NCBI GenBank assembly: GCA_035771165.1
Contig: JAWNZC010000302.1
Coordinates: 1,007,501 to 1,071,500, forward strand
From: Paragorgia papillata
Taxonomy: Eukaryota; Cnidaria; Anthozoa; Scleralcyonacea; Coralliidae
Length of the DNA: 64,000 nt
Direction of reading: 5' to 3'
The notes under the pieces were generated by a model. It saw nothing but the letters and a program-made list of their open reading frames with translations, ran no database searches and was not told the DNA's origin. Made by a program: the position numbers and the translations under genes. This document shows positions 1 through 11,177 of this stretch, one piece after another (the stretch's first letter is position 1; the number at the start of each line of letters is the position of its first letter).

Positions 1-322
1 TTGCAGCAAACGATTTAAAGTCAACGAATCCTCAACAATTAGCCGATAGTGTTGTTAACCTGGCCGACAATATTATTCAAAATTCCAACGCCAAAGTGTC
101 ATTTCTGGGTTACTTCAAAGAACAGATGATTCTCAGATGTCTGACAAGGTACCCAAAGTTAACAAAGTTTCAAAATCATTTTGTTCTAATAGAGGATGGT
201 GTTTTATCGATAACAGTAATATTAACCACGCATCACTAAATAATAGTGGTCTTCATCTAAATTACCACGGATCCTCTACTTTAGCTAAGAACTTTATGAC
301 TCACATAAATAAAACTTATTGA
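1..322 (+). pseudogene. CR1 ORF1 C-terminus, SGNH esterase-like fragment
   Basis: The first about 110 bases read as an open frame with LADSVVNLADNIIQNSNAKV, typical of the helix before the last block of SGNH hydrolase domains found in ORF1 of some CR1-like elements. After a frameshift, 137-322 continues with CFIDNSNINHASLNNSGLHL and a segment ending STLAKNF. The D and H there match the final Asp/His block of SGNH esterases. The start is outside the window and the frame is broken, so this is a dead remnant. The family assignment is from general knowledge of CR1 ORF1 esterases and was not searched. Confidence 0.6.
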
Positions 323-391
323 TTAAACGTTGATGTCAATTTCGAAAAAAATTCAGAACAAAATTGTAGTGTCAGTCGTGATTCATCGTTT

Positions 392-1425
392 TTGCTACCG
401 AAAGGGAGAGGCTTTAAAATGGCCAGCTTAAACATAACTAGCCTAATTTTGCATATTGATGAATTACGAATTTTGATGGAAGGTCAGTCTCTGGATGTTT
501 TAGCAATAAATGAAACGAGACTGGACTCTACAATTTCTAATAATCTAATAGATATTAATGGCTATGAAGTAATAAGAAGAGATCGAAATCGCTGTGGAGG
601 TGGAGTCTGTATTTATCTTCGGTCGAGTATAAATTATCGTCTTAGACCTGATTTGAATAATGAACCTTATGAAATATTGAGTGTTGATATTATTAAGCCA
701 AATAGTGCATCTTTTAATGTAACCACTCTTTACAGACCACCATCATGCGATGACGGTTTTTTCTGTAGTTTAGAGAAATTAGTTCAAAAGTTAGATGTTG
801 AATGTACAGAATATGTTCTTCTTGGAGATCTAAACTACAATTATCTTTCAGAAACTTATAATAGCCATTTAAATAAGCTAAAACTTATTAGTGAAACCTA
901 TCAATTAACGCAGCTTATTAAAGAACCTACTAGGGTACCACCTCTTCTAGAACATTGATTGATGTTATATTTTCTGGCGATCCTTCGCGGATTATTGTTT
1001 CTGGAGTTGCCCATGTTGGAATCAGTGACCATAGCATGGTATATGCCGTTCGTAAAGCAGCTATACCAACTAAAAATTCTCATAAATTTGTCACGACGAG
1101 AAGTTTTAAAAATTTTAAAGCTGAATCTTTTCTTGCTGATCTTAGTACAGTTTCTTGGGATTGTTTAGATAATTGCAACACTGTAAATGAAATGTTAGAA
1201 ACTTGGCAAGAAATGTTTACAGTGATTGCAGATAAACATTGCCCAATACTAACCAGACGGGTTAGGAATAAGCGGTCCCCGTGGATTACTTCCCAATTAA
1301 GAAAACTGATTATTGATCGTGACAACTTAAAAAAGCAGGCAATAAATCAAAATGATCCAGATGTCTGGGCTGATTTCAAAAAACTAAGAAATTCTATTAA
1401 TAATAAAATTAAAGAGACTAAATAA
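392..1425 (+). pseudogene. CR1 ORF2 endonuclease domain (frameshifted)
   Basis: This is the APE-like endonuclease of a non-LTR retrotransposon, which nicks the genomic target to prime reverse transcription. Motifs in order are LDVLAINETRLD (catalytic Glu), GGGVCIYLRSS, TTLYRPPS, VLLGDLNYNYL (Asp/Asn) and, after a frameshift near 955, ILVSG-type sequence followed by VGISDHSMVYA (the SDH motif with catalytic Asp/His). A linker follows with RRVRNKRSPWITSQLRKLI, as in CR1/L2 elements. A stop at 1425 ends the second frame. It is one ORF broken by a frameshift and a stop, so non-functional. The piece downstream belongs to the same ORF. Confidence 0.85.
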
Positions 1426-1987
1426 AAATATTACCATTCTCAATTTGAGAAAAATGTGGGTAACTCCAGAGCAATTTGGAAAACTATCAATCAATTGTCT
1501 CACCGTAAGAACACCGCAATGAGTACAATTAGTGAACTGGTCATTATTGAAGTTTCCTAAACGGATCCTTCAAACCTTTGTGAGATTTTGAATGACCATT
1601 TCAGTGATATAGGTCCTAAGTTGTCTGCTACTCTAGTGGTGAGTGATAAAAGCTTTGAAGATTATATCACGCCAACTGATTTTTCGTTTGATTTAACTTT
1701 AACCTCTCCGGATATTGTTTTAAAAATCCTTCAAAAGATGCCCACACATAAGGCCACTGGTTTAGATAACATTTCTTGTCGGCTTCTTAAAATAGCTGCT
1801 CCAATAATTTGTTCTTCATTGGCAAATATTGTCAACAAATCTATTGAAAGCGGAATTTTTCCATCAGTATGGAAAGAGGCAAGGGTTTTTCCACTCTTTA
1901 AGCCAAATGTCCGCACAGATCCAAATAACTACCGACCAATTTCCATCTTGCCAGTGTTATCAAAGATTTGTGAAAAAGTTGTGTATA
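1426..1987 (+). pseudogene. CR1 ORF2 reverse transcriptase, N-terminal part
   Basis: After a short frame-damaged linker, 1588-1987 is open and reads through PTHKATGLDNISCRLLK, SGIFPSVWKEARVFPLFK and NNYRPISILPVLSKICEKVV, the N-terminal fingers/palm region of CR1/L2-type reverse transcriptases. Coding sense stops abruptly at 1987, where the terminal repeat of an inserted DNA transposon begins. The missing remainder resumes at 11178-11184 in the same order. The open frame runs a few codons into the transposon; those codons are not part of the protein. Confidence 0.85.
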
Positions 1988-2322
1988 CCCTTACAAAAAT
2001 TCCACATGCTTTCACACGTGTGATCACATTTGATCACATGTGGAATTTTAACATGTGAAATAGATTCACATGTGATGACATATGATCACATGTGATCACA
2101 TGTGGAAGTTTAACATGTGAAATAGATTCACATGTGGTCACATGTGGAAATTCACATGTGAAATAGATTCACATGTGATCACATGTGATCACATGTGATG
2201 ACATGTGGAAGTTTAACATGTGAAATAGATTCACATGTGATCACATGTGATCGCAAGTGGAAGTTTAACATGTGAAATAGATTCACATTTCATCACATGT
2301 GATATTTTAACATGTGATCACT
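1988..2322. repeat. Left subterminal array (ACATGTGATC type)
   Basis: About five imperfect units of roughly 40-60 bp contain TCACATGTGATCACATGTGG and AACATGTGAAATAGATTCAC. Almost every word is itself palindromic (CACATGTG, TGATCA). The same words in opposite order form the right array of this element. Such arrays are commonly transposase-binding sites; that role is inferred here. Confidence 0.85.
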
Positions 2323-2588
2323 GATGCTTCCCCATTATCTGCCATAAGCACAAAAAATAGCTAAAATGATGAAATTACATGGAATTATACACTGGACACA
2401 TCACATATAAGTATTTGTTCAGTTATCTGATTTTCCTCCCTATGCTCAAGCGCAGTAAGGAAGATCTCACATGATAGTTATTTCCTCTAACAGCCATAAC
2501 ATAATTTTATTCTGGCTAACGGTCAGACAATTTTTTCAGCAGAAAAAAAGGGACAAAATTGCAAGAATGGGTGACATAAGTAACTAAA

Positions 2589-3540
2589 CATCAAATAATT
2601 GCATTGTCCGAATAAAGCTTGGTTGTACAGAAATTTCAATACTGATATTCAGTAAACCAACAATATTGTATATAGTACAACATACAGTATAAACCACTAC
2701 CAATCTTATTTTCCCAGCAGATTAAAGAGACCGTTTAAGGAGTCCCAGCAGGAATGGGTATACTTAACTACCTAAACATCAAATAATTGCATTGTCTAAA
2801 TGAAGCTGGGTCATACAAGAATTTCAATACTGATATCCAGTACACCAACAACATCGTATACCAGTACAGCACCAGTACCAACCATATTTTTTCAGCAAAG
2901 GACCGGTTAAGGCCAACCTCTGCAGGAATGGGTAACATAACTAACTAAATTAAAATATCAAATAATTACATTGCCTGAATAAAGCTGGGTTGCACAGGAA
3001 TTTCAATACTGATCGATATTCAGTAAACCAACAATATTGTATAGTACAGCATATAAACCACTACCAATCATATTTTTCCAGCAGATTAAAGAGACCGTTT
3101 AAGGACAGTGCCTGCAGGAATGCGTAACTTAACTAACTAAACATCAAATAATTGCATTGTCTAAATGAAGCTGGGTCGTACAAGAATTTCAATACTGATA
3201 TTCAAATTTCAATACTGATATTCAGTACACCAACAATATTGTATACCAGTACAGCACCAGTACCAACCATATTTTTTCAGCAAAGGACCGGTTAAGGCCA
3301 GCCTCTGCAGGAATGGGTAACAAAACTAGCTAAATTAAAATATCAAATAATTGCATTGCCTGAATAAAGCTGGGTTGTACAGGAATTTCAATACTGATCG
3401 ATATTCAGTACACCAACAATATTGTATATCACCAGTACAGCATCTAAACAACTACCAACAATATTTTTTTCAGCAGATAAAAGAAACCGGTTAACTAAAC
3501 ATCAAATAATTGCATTTTCTGAATAAAGCTGGTTGTACTA
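2589..3540. repeat. Tandem repeat, about 185-bp monomers in A-B alternation
   Basis: Units starting with (c)atcaaataattgcatt occur at about 2589, 2777, 2957, 3143, 3341 and 3500. Units at 2589, 2957 and 3341 resemble each other ('gaataaagctggg', 'gcagattaaagagaccg'). Units at 2777 and 3143 share other words ('aaatgaagctgggtc', 'caaaggaccggttaagg'). This gives an A-B-A-B-A order, a dimeric higher-order unit of about 370 bp. The last unit is partial. No coding sense. Confidence 0.8.
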
Positions 3541-4223
3541 CCACAATCTACCATAATAATGTGCCAATTAAAGCTCATTGATTTAAAACAATTTTGATTC
3601 CAAGCCATCCAAGGTCTAAACACAATCTATTGCAAAACAGGCTCCATTTAAAACACCAAAAATAGAAATCAATAAAATGACTGCATTACCTTGATAGAAA
3701 GTTCTTGATTTTAAATATCAAAGTCATTGAAATATTTTTGTTGAATATTTTATCTTTATTTTTACTTCTCTTTAATTATGTTGCACCAACATTCAATTTA
3801 ATATGATGTACCAACAAAGGTTACGTTTGTCTTGTATAGTATCCATACTTTCAGAGCAGTCAAACATCTGTCCTCCTGGACAAGATCTTTGAAAAAGGCT
3901 AGGGATTTCATGTGTTTGTTTCCATCTCGTCTGATCAATCGCTTGATGGAATGTTGATGGTTTATTTGTGAGCCTGCGGTTCATAACATGAGCATAACTT
4001 CCGTTTTGCACGACACCGGGTAGTGAGAATTCACGAGTAATCGAACAAGCATTTATATTATTTGCTTAATCTACTCAAATGTACTCAAGATTTTCTTGTT
4101 TTAAATATCTCAAGATTAAAAATTAAGTTTGTTTTGCTTATTTTCGCCACGCAGCATTCCCAATAAAATAATTTTTACGTTGTTTTTTTACAAAGCATGA
4201 CAATAGTTTCTCCCACGTGACTG
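3541..4223. other. Outer-transposon interior, no gene seen
   Basis: AT-rich sequence between the tandem repeat and the nested element. Only short frames without recognisable features are present. Confidence 0.6.
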
Positions 4224-4775
4224 CCCTTACAAAAATAACACAGTGTGTACACAGTGTGTACACAGTGTCGACGCAGTGTTTACTCTGTGTTCACCCGGTG
4301 GTCACACCGTGAACACGATTTTCCACATAGTGATCACACAGAGGATATTCCACAGTGTGATCACTCGGTGGCTTCGCTGAGTGATTCCGAATTTTCACTC
4401 GGTGTTCACTCAGTGACAGCCATTTTTAACACAGTGGAAATTCCACACTGTGGTCACTGAGTGGTTTACTGAGTGGTTAAAAATTTTCACTCGGTGTACA
4501 CTCAGTGACAGCCATTTTTAACACAGTGGATATTCCACAGTGTGGTCACTCAGTGGCTTCACTGAGTGAGTCCGAGTTTTCACCCAGTGTACACTCAGTG
4601 ACAGCCATTTTTATCACAGTGGACATTCCATCGTATGGTGATTGAGTGGTTCACTGAGTGGTTCAAACTTTTCACTCCATGTACACTCAGTGACACCCAT
4701 TTTTCGCAGTGGAGATTCCACAGTTTGGTCACTCAGTTATTACACTGAGTAATTCAGTGTACACTCGGGTCTAAT
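4224..4775. repeat. Left subterminal array (ACAGTGTGTAC / CACTGAGTG type)
   Basis: The array begins with GTGTACACAGTG words. Units of about 115 bp follow, each with a 'ccacagtgtggtcac' palindrome, a 'cactgagtg' word and 'cactcagtgacagccattttt'-like spacing. Three to four units are visible up to about 4775. An apparent 71-codon frame here is repeat-derived. Confidence 0.8.
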
Positions 4776-5105
4776 CTAATTGAAACTACAGTATTTAATA
4801 TTCTGTAGAATATTCTATAGAATATTCTATTCGATTTTTTATTCATCTCTAAGTTATAACCTTGAGCTTCAAATGCTTTAATTTTCCAAGTTTACCATTT
4901 GTCATATTTTGATTATAAGTGTTTCACCAATATTTCCACCAAACTTTAACTATATACGTTTCTTATCTTCAAAATTCCTGTGCTAACAGTTATTTAGTGC
5001 AGCATGCAACACACTATTTGATTAGACACAAAACTTGTCAAATGACCTAAATATACTAGCCCATAAAATTGAATTAAAAAGTAGAAATATTGATTTGTAA
5101 AACTC

Positions 5106-6209
5106 AGGTGACTACCTTAAGACCACGCGAGCCTAACGCGGGATTATCCCATGATGACGCGGGAACCCGGTGACACGTTCATTTTCGAATTGAAAATGGC
5201 GGTTGCTTGCCATTTGCTTTGTGATTTATTGCTTCTCAGCTTCTGGTTTATAAATGGTTCTTCACTAGACGTATACAGACGATGGATGCGATCACATTAT
5301 TTAAGGTAAGTCATAGATTCTTTAATCAGCAATTTTGTATACTGATTTGTATGTATTAAATTTGAAATAGTCGGCAAGGTATACTTCTCGGGGTATTTTA
5401 TATTTATTCGCTACAGAATGTCAGAATGTTCTTAATTTATTCGCTAAAAATGTTCTTAATTGTCGGAATACAAACGATTTGCGGTTTGATTCTTACAAAA
5501 TATGTTTATTTTCGTAGTTTATAAGTATTACAATTAAATGATTTATGGTTTGTTTTGGGTATTGACAAATTGTTTTGTGTTGATCAACAACGGCGGCAAT
5601 TTAGAATATTGCATACTATAGGTAATTCATTTACAAAAAGTCGACCATTTGATTCCCTTTTTGATGTATACAACTGTTATGTTTCAATATTTAATTTAAG
5701 AAAAGGCTTTATTGTGTTAACAACATTGCTTGAAAACTAGACATTTGACATTTTTTTGCGCAGGAACAGTACAAAACATATTTCATATGACATATTAAAG
5801 GTTGTATATCTCACTATTTCACCAATTGATCTTGTATAACCGGTACACCATATTGTAGTTCAATGCACCTGGCCCACAATGTTTTGACCACATCCCTGCT
5901 CTTGTTTCCATCCCTGACTTATAAACTTGATGAATTTGTTACTGTTAAATTATAGATACGTTGGAAAATGTGACCTCAACAATAGTTAAAACCATTGGAG
6001 GTATTAAATTAAAATGTGGAGGATCCACAAAAAAAAGAACATCTGAAACACCAGACAAATGTCCAGCAACACCTGCTTGTAAATTACCTGTATTACCGGT
6101 TTTAAAAGATGAACGCATATCTACTCCAAACAAGTTTACCCTGCAATCCTCTGAAACATGTACCACAAACATAGAGGGATCAAGCAATAAGGTTAGACAT
6201 CATTTATAA
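5106..6209 (+). other. Possible remnant of a split element gene (two exon-like pieces)
   Basis: At 5282 an ATG opens MDAITLFK and is followed at once by a good donor, gtaagt. At 5939-5955 a pyrimidine-poor acceptor (aattatag) precedes an open stretch to 6209 containing IKLKCGGSTKKRTSETPDK and PATPACKLPVLPVLKDERIS. The two pieces do not join in a common open frame with these exact sites, so either the splice sites differ or the gene is dead. I do not recognise the product. It lies centrally in the nested element, where a transposase gene would be expected. Confidence 0.25.
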
Positions 6210-6445
6210 ATTTGCCATGGCCTAATGTTAAACTTAACTGCGATCTCCTTACTGTAGGTGTACTATAATTTTGAAACAGTGCCAAAATCCTGATATATGT
6301 GCAAAATATGAGTTACATTGTCTGGTAATGTGTAAAAATAATAACTTCTACATTTACCCCAAGTACTGTATGTACAGTACTAGTGTATTGCAGTACTGCA
6401 GTACTAGTGTACTGTAATCTATCTTTTAAGGTAATTATAATTCCT

Positions 6446-6800
6446 ATTATTATACATGTATGCATGACAAAATTACTGCATTCTGACTGGTTGAGAGAAG
6501 TACAATTTTTATAAGTAATAACATGAGATAAATTAGTGATTCAATTTCCCACAGCCGAGGGAAGGTTTCTAAATTTCCCACTTTCATAATATATGCAAGC
6601 GGAAAATTTAGAAGAAGACAAAGGATTTCTTTGTCTTCTAATTTTCCCTCATCAACATACACGGGAAATTAAGTAGACAAAGGAAAAGTTCCCTCTCGTA
6701 TGAGTAATGATAGAAATTCATTGTTTAATTCCCCTCGGAGAACAAAAGAAACCAAGGCGATCATGGTATTATCACGTTTCACTCTGTATGAAGGGCCTAA
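6446..6800. other. Repeat segment related to the MITE at 62695-63043
   Basis: The start (ttattatacatg, then catgacaaaatta, then ctgactggttgagag) matches the reverse complement of one end of the 349-bp inverted-repeat element near 63 kb over about 60 bases. The other end is not clear. A local imperfect inversion around 'agacaaaggatttctttgtct' is also visible. Confidence 0.45.
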
Positions 6801-7315
6801 TTCGATCGAAACGTTAGATTAACTACATGTATGTTCTCTGTTTTGGCAGTATACCAAACCTTGTTATATTAATCGAACTAATTTTGAAATACAATTAATG
6901 ACTACCATTTTTGCAAGGCATACAATAAGCAAGTAACTATACTGTTTGTTTTTGCTTGTGAACTTACATAAATTTATACGCAAATATTATACAAGAAGCG
7001 GTTAAGAAGCTGTTTTCACATTAGCCTGACGTGTAGTATGGACGAGAAACGGGAGTTTCTGTAGGTTGACTATAGTAGGCTAAATAGTTATTGCTTCTGA
7101 GATTAGGGTTAGTGTTTTTAGGGTTAGGGTTTTTGATTCAATAACAGTAAAATCAGAGTGCATTTGGAGACTTTTCAGACTACGCATGCCTATAAATGAG
7201 TAATAAAACAACATTCGTTCCTATTCTTATTGTTTCAGTCTCTAAAATTTAATTAATATACCCGCGGTATCATGTGTGTCAACTACTGTCCAGATAACAT
7301 CCAGTAAACATGCAC

Positions 7316-7845
7316 ACAGTGTTCACAGCAAGAAACAGCCGGTGTACACACTGTGGTCAACACAGTTTCCACTGTGTTAACACGGAGTGACTATGTACAT
7401 TAGAATTAGGACGGTTTGAACTTAGTGTACATGGGGTGTACACGCGGGGTGTACACGGGTTGTACACGGGGTGTACACCGGGTGTACACGGTGTGTACAC
7501 GGGGTGTACACAGTGTGTACACGGGGTGTACACGGGGTGTACACGGGGTGTACACGGGGTGTACACGGTGTGTACACTCAGTTCAAACCGTCCCAATTCC
7601 ACATAGTCACCCCGTGTTAACACAGTGAACACACAGTGAACACACAGTGGTTACCACACTGTGTACACCGCGTGTTCACGGTGTGAACACTGTGTGTTCA
7701 CTGAGTGTTATCTGTGTGTACACTGAGTTCAAACCGTCCCAATTCCACATAGTCACACCGTGTTAACATAGTGAACACACAGTGAAACACAGTGTGAACA
7801 CACTGTGTTTAACAGTGTGTTCACTGTGTGTTTTTTTTGTAAGGG
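7316..7845. repeat. Right subterminal array with 11-bp GGGGTGTACAC tandem core
   Basis: CACACTGTG, GTTAACAC and GTGTACAC words are followed at about 7430-7580 by some fourteen 11-bp units of the form ACGGGGTGTAC. Two copies of 'gttcaaaccgtcccaattcc' follow, then the terminal tip. Frames that read VYTPCTP repeats are artefacts of the 11-bp period. Confidence 0.85.
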
Positions 7846-9949
7846 TGGGTCCGCGGCAGCTTTGAGTCTAAGCAATTAGCGTTATTTAGCGAAGGCATTA
7901 TCCTCATGTCTGATGTGTCATTCAGTTCATTGAATTATACGTTTACTAGGAGTTTATATCTTTCTAAAAAGTTATTCGAAGTAGGTTTGCTTCAAGCTTT
8001 CTTATACGATGAAGTACGTACTCGTTTATTGGATGGCGACTATTAAACCAGACAAGCGTCTTGACGCCCAGAGGAGTTTGTTCCTGACAATTCGCTATCA
8101 ATGACCCAAACAAGGAACTAAGGAAAGTATGGTTTTGTTCTGAAATCCAGAAGTTAAACGACCCAAAGTAAGAATGGAAGGCTTATTTAAATCGTGTCAA
8201 GTATGCCAACGGTAAGCACAGTGAATATTGTTAGTGTATAATAGTGCAAATTATTATTGTTTTTTTAGTTAAAAGTAAATTGAAAGCTCTTAACATATTG
8301 CGTTGCTTTATAAATACAGTAAGATGTATGTATGTATATATGTCTCAGAGAGTGGTTTAATACTGTTAATCCTGATCCTACTCATAAATTTGATCTGTAA
8401 GCAACACAGTTTTCTCGGCAGCCTAAACTATTGTATTAAGTAAAACTAAATTATTAAAATTGTTCAGGATGTTGCCATGTGCTCAGCTTGATTAGGGGGG
8501 CTCACAGTAATCCCCCAATAGCAGGGGCACTTTATCAGAGAATATATTTTGGTTTAGGCATTAATAAAAGTGTATTGCTGTCATGAATTCCAATTTATGT
8601 TCAAAAATCTACATGTATGAGAACATTTTCACCCTTAAATAACAATTAACAAATAAAACCAAGAATACAATAATAAAAGTTGCCCTACAGGGCCTGGTTA
8701 TACAAAGCCTGGATAGCTTATCCGGTGGATAGGTATAGTGTGCCATATACATGCTTTGAACAAGTGAACTTAAATTTTATTCGCTATGCAGGCTTCGTAC
8801 AACTGGACCCTGCAGATCCTTATTGCTGCTGACTACTTTTTGCATAATTTTAATCTAGATTCTAAAAAGAAAATGACACGGTGATGAAAATAAATTTCAC
8901 TAAATAAATTTGCTATGCTCTTTTGTAATTTAATATCCTTTTCACAACTCAAATAGAATTCATATCTTTATGTCACTATGTTATAATATTCTTTTTATAT
9001 ATTTTGGTAAAAGGCCTTGCAATATTAACTTCTAGTAGTGTACTATTACTAGCAGTCATAAAAGTAATGAGTAGAGATCAGTGATTACAAAAATTGTCAA
9101 TTACTGAAGCAGATTAATAGGCCAATTAATTGGCATATACAGTAGTGCTTATTGATATGTTGTTGGTTACCAATCCCTAGTGCACAGTTATTTTCAATGT
9201 GTCATGGGATTGCAAGGAGCATACAATATTTTTGAAATATAACAGAAATCAAGGTTTTTCCTAGCAGAGTGAAAAGAGAATGGCTCATGGTGAATACTAT
9301 ACACATTCATTGCATATTTTGGATTCACATTAGCTCCATGTGTGAAAGAGTTAATGTACTAATTATTATACAATAATCAGCTGATTACCAATTATTGCAA
9401 ATTGGCTGATTACATGTATATGGCTTTGCAGATTAGTTTTCGATTAAATAGCTCATCTCCAGTAATGAGCTGACAATAATAAGTACAGTATAATTTATAA
9501 TAATATAATTTTGTGAGCAATATTAAAATATCAGTACGTATTTAAGCCAAGAGGATGTTGATTTTGATATCATATTTGTTTGTATCTCTTTTCTATTTAG
9601 CTGAAGTCCATAAAAGGTTCCCAAGTGGCACTGCAACCTTGTGCAAAGTGTCAATGGTGCAAAAGTGTAAAGATGGGAGAAATGCCATGGAGGCAAGAAA
9701 AATATAATTGGAACAGATGTACATGTAGATATTATAGGACATTTATGAGGTTAGACCCAACCTAGCATTTAAATTTTTATGGGGTGTTTTAAAAATGACT
9801 CTGCATTTAATTTCATCATGGAGGCAAGAAAGTATAATTTCCTTATTCACTAGGAGATCAATACTCTAAAATTATTTCATTTTGTTACCTATTATGCCTG
9901 AATTAAATGCAAGGGGTTCTACACACTTTTGTGTGATTATAATAAGCAC
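7846..9949 (+). other. Outer-transposon interior with weak exon-like pieces
   Basis: Most of this stretch is AT-rich without genes. Two pieces stand out. At 8175 an ATG opens MEGLFKSCQVCQ and runs to a donor (ggtaagc) at about 8213. At 9601, after a pyrimidine-rich tract and ...tatttag, a frame open to 9765 reads QPCAKCQWCKSVKMGEMPW and then NRCTCRYYRTFM, a Cys-rich C-x2-C-x2-C then C-x-C pattern suggesting metal binding. With the nearest splice sites the pieces do not join in frame. They may be decayed exons of the element's DNA-binding protein. This is weak evidence only. Confidence 0.25.
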
Positions 9950-10358
9950 TTAAAGTGCCACTAACCCCAAAAAACTTTTTTCGCAAATCTAAGAGTCCTT
10001 ATAAAGTTATTGAGTGGATTAGGCCAGTTAATAAATTATTGGTATTGGACGTTTCGTTGGTCTTCTGTAGACCACCAAAGTTGCATCTGCATGTCCCATG
10101 GCGGAGCAGGAAAGGGAATGGGTATATTCCTGGTGTTATGTCAGACAAGTCAAACAAGGAACTCCTTTGAGCTCTGTCTGGTGAATACATATAATTTTTT
10201 GGGTCATGGGACATGCAGATGCCAATTTTTGCAACTTTGGTGGACTACAGAAGACCAAAGAAATGTCCAATACCAATAATTTATTCACTGACCTAATTCA
10301 CTCAATAAGGGCTGTTAGATTTGCGAAAACATTTTTTTTGAGGTTAGTGGCACTTTAA
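9950..10358. mobile_element. 409-bp foldback MITE with TTAA duplication
   Basis: The sequence from TTAAAGTGCCACTAACC at 9950 to its complement ending at 10358 is one long imperfect hairpin: 'attattggtattggac', 'gtcttctgtag' and 'catctgcatgtcccatg' all return in inverted form. TTAA at both ends fits TTAA-targeting families (piggyBac or Kolobok type). No coding capacity; the overlapping frames are artefacts of the hairpin. Confidence 0.85.
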
Positions 10359-10893
10359 GGCTTGTAGATTAATGTTGGTTGGTTAATGCAAGTTCATGGT
10401 TTTTTAATCTTTTGAACTATATTATTGTACCTTATTTTTTAATAAACACTCTAAATGAAATCCAGGTACATGTATTTATGCACCTATTTACATAGACTAC
10501 AATATTTTAATCTTTGTACTTGAGATAAGCTTTTTTGGAATTCACCATGTCTATATTTGCATTATTTCTGGGTTTTCACACTGTTTAGTTCAGGTCCACC
10601 TTTGGACAGTTTTTTAAAAAGAAATGCTGAATTAATATGACTCGAGCTAAATGGGCCAAAAGCTCACATCAACTAAAATACATACTGTACATGGTGAATC
10701 CCACAAATGTTTTAATTAATTCAAATAGATTACTTCGCATGATGCAAAGCTTAAAAGATCATAGAAGTTATATGATTTTAGTGTAAAGAAAATTATAGCA
10801 GCTTTATTTTATTGATTTGTAAAATTTTTGTATAATAAAATTTATTTAACTATATGCAGTTTGTTTCGTTTTTATGCGGAGTGCTACCTACAT
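10359..10893. other. Outer-transposon interior, nothing recognised
   Basis: AT-rich sequence between the MITE and the right subterminal array. No convincing frame. Confidence 0.6.
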
Positions 10894-11177
10894 GCATGAT
10901 GCATGTCGACATTCAGCATGTGATCACATGTGGATATTCCATTTGGAACGTGTTTTTGGAACGATTGTTTTTGGAACGTGTGATCACATGTGAAATCTTC
11001 ACATGTGGATATTCCACATGTGTTTTTGGAACGTGTGATCACATGTGAATATTCCTCATGTGAATATTCCACATGTGATCACATGTGATCCCATGTGGAA
11101 TATTCACATGTGATCACACGTTCCAAAAACACATGTGGAATATCCACATGTGAAATCATGTGGAATTTTTGTAAGGG
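10894..11177. repeat. Right subterminal array (ACATGTGATC type)
   Basis: Repeats of TGATCACATGTGGATATTCC and 'tttttggaacg' in both orientations lead to the terminal tip. It mirrors the left array of the 9.2-kb element. A frame that opens in this array and runs into the LINE is artificial. Confidence 0.85.

Larger units (their letters stand above)
4224..7845. mobile_element. 3.6-kb nested DNA transposon, same tip, different subterminal repeat
   Basis: It starts CCCTTACAAAAATAACAC at 4224 and ends with the complement of CCCTTACAAAAAAAACAC at 7845. The 13-base tip is practically that of the surrounding 9.2-kb element, but the subterminal arrays are built from ACAGTGTGTACAC words instead of ACATGTGATC. 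TG is found on both sides (4222-4223 and 7846-7847), consistent with a 2-bp duplication though not TA. The interior holds one promoter/exon-like stretch and no intact transposase. It is a relative of the outer element that landed inside it. Confidence 0.8.
1988..11177. mobile_element. 9.2-kb DNA transposon with CCCTTAC tips and TA duplication
   Basis: The element is bounded by perfect inverted tips: CCCTTACAAAAATTCCACATG-type at 1988 and its complement ending at 11177. TA flanks both sides (1986-1987 and 11178-11179), and removing one TA with the element restores the LINE reading register. Both ends carry long subterminal arrays rich in ACATGTG and TGATCA. Without the nested element (4224-7845) the body is about 5.57 kb. 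I see no intact transposase, only possible split exons. A TA duplication is known for Tc1/mariner and ISL2EU-like elements, among others, but the tip does not let me assign a superfamily. It is probably non-autonomous. Confidence 0.85.

Noticed and set aside
7102..7135. Telomere-like ttagggtt words
   Set aside because: Only three scattered motifs; not an array.
7357..7632. Frames with VYTPCTPRVHP repeats and possible repeat protein
   Set aside because: They follow the 11-bp subterminal repeat, shift frame every unit and lie at the end of a transposon.
9955..10279. Three overlapping 71-89-codon frames on both strands
   Set aside because: They lie in the hairpin of a foldback MITE and mirror each other.
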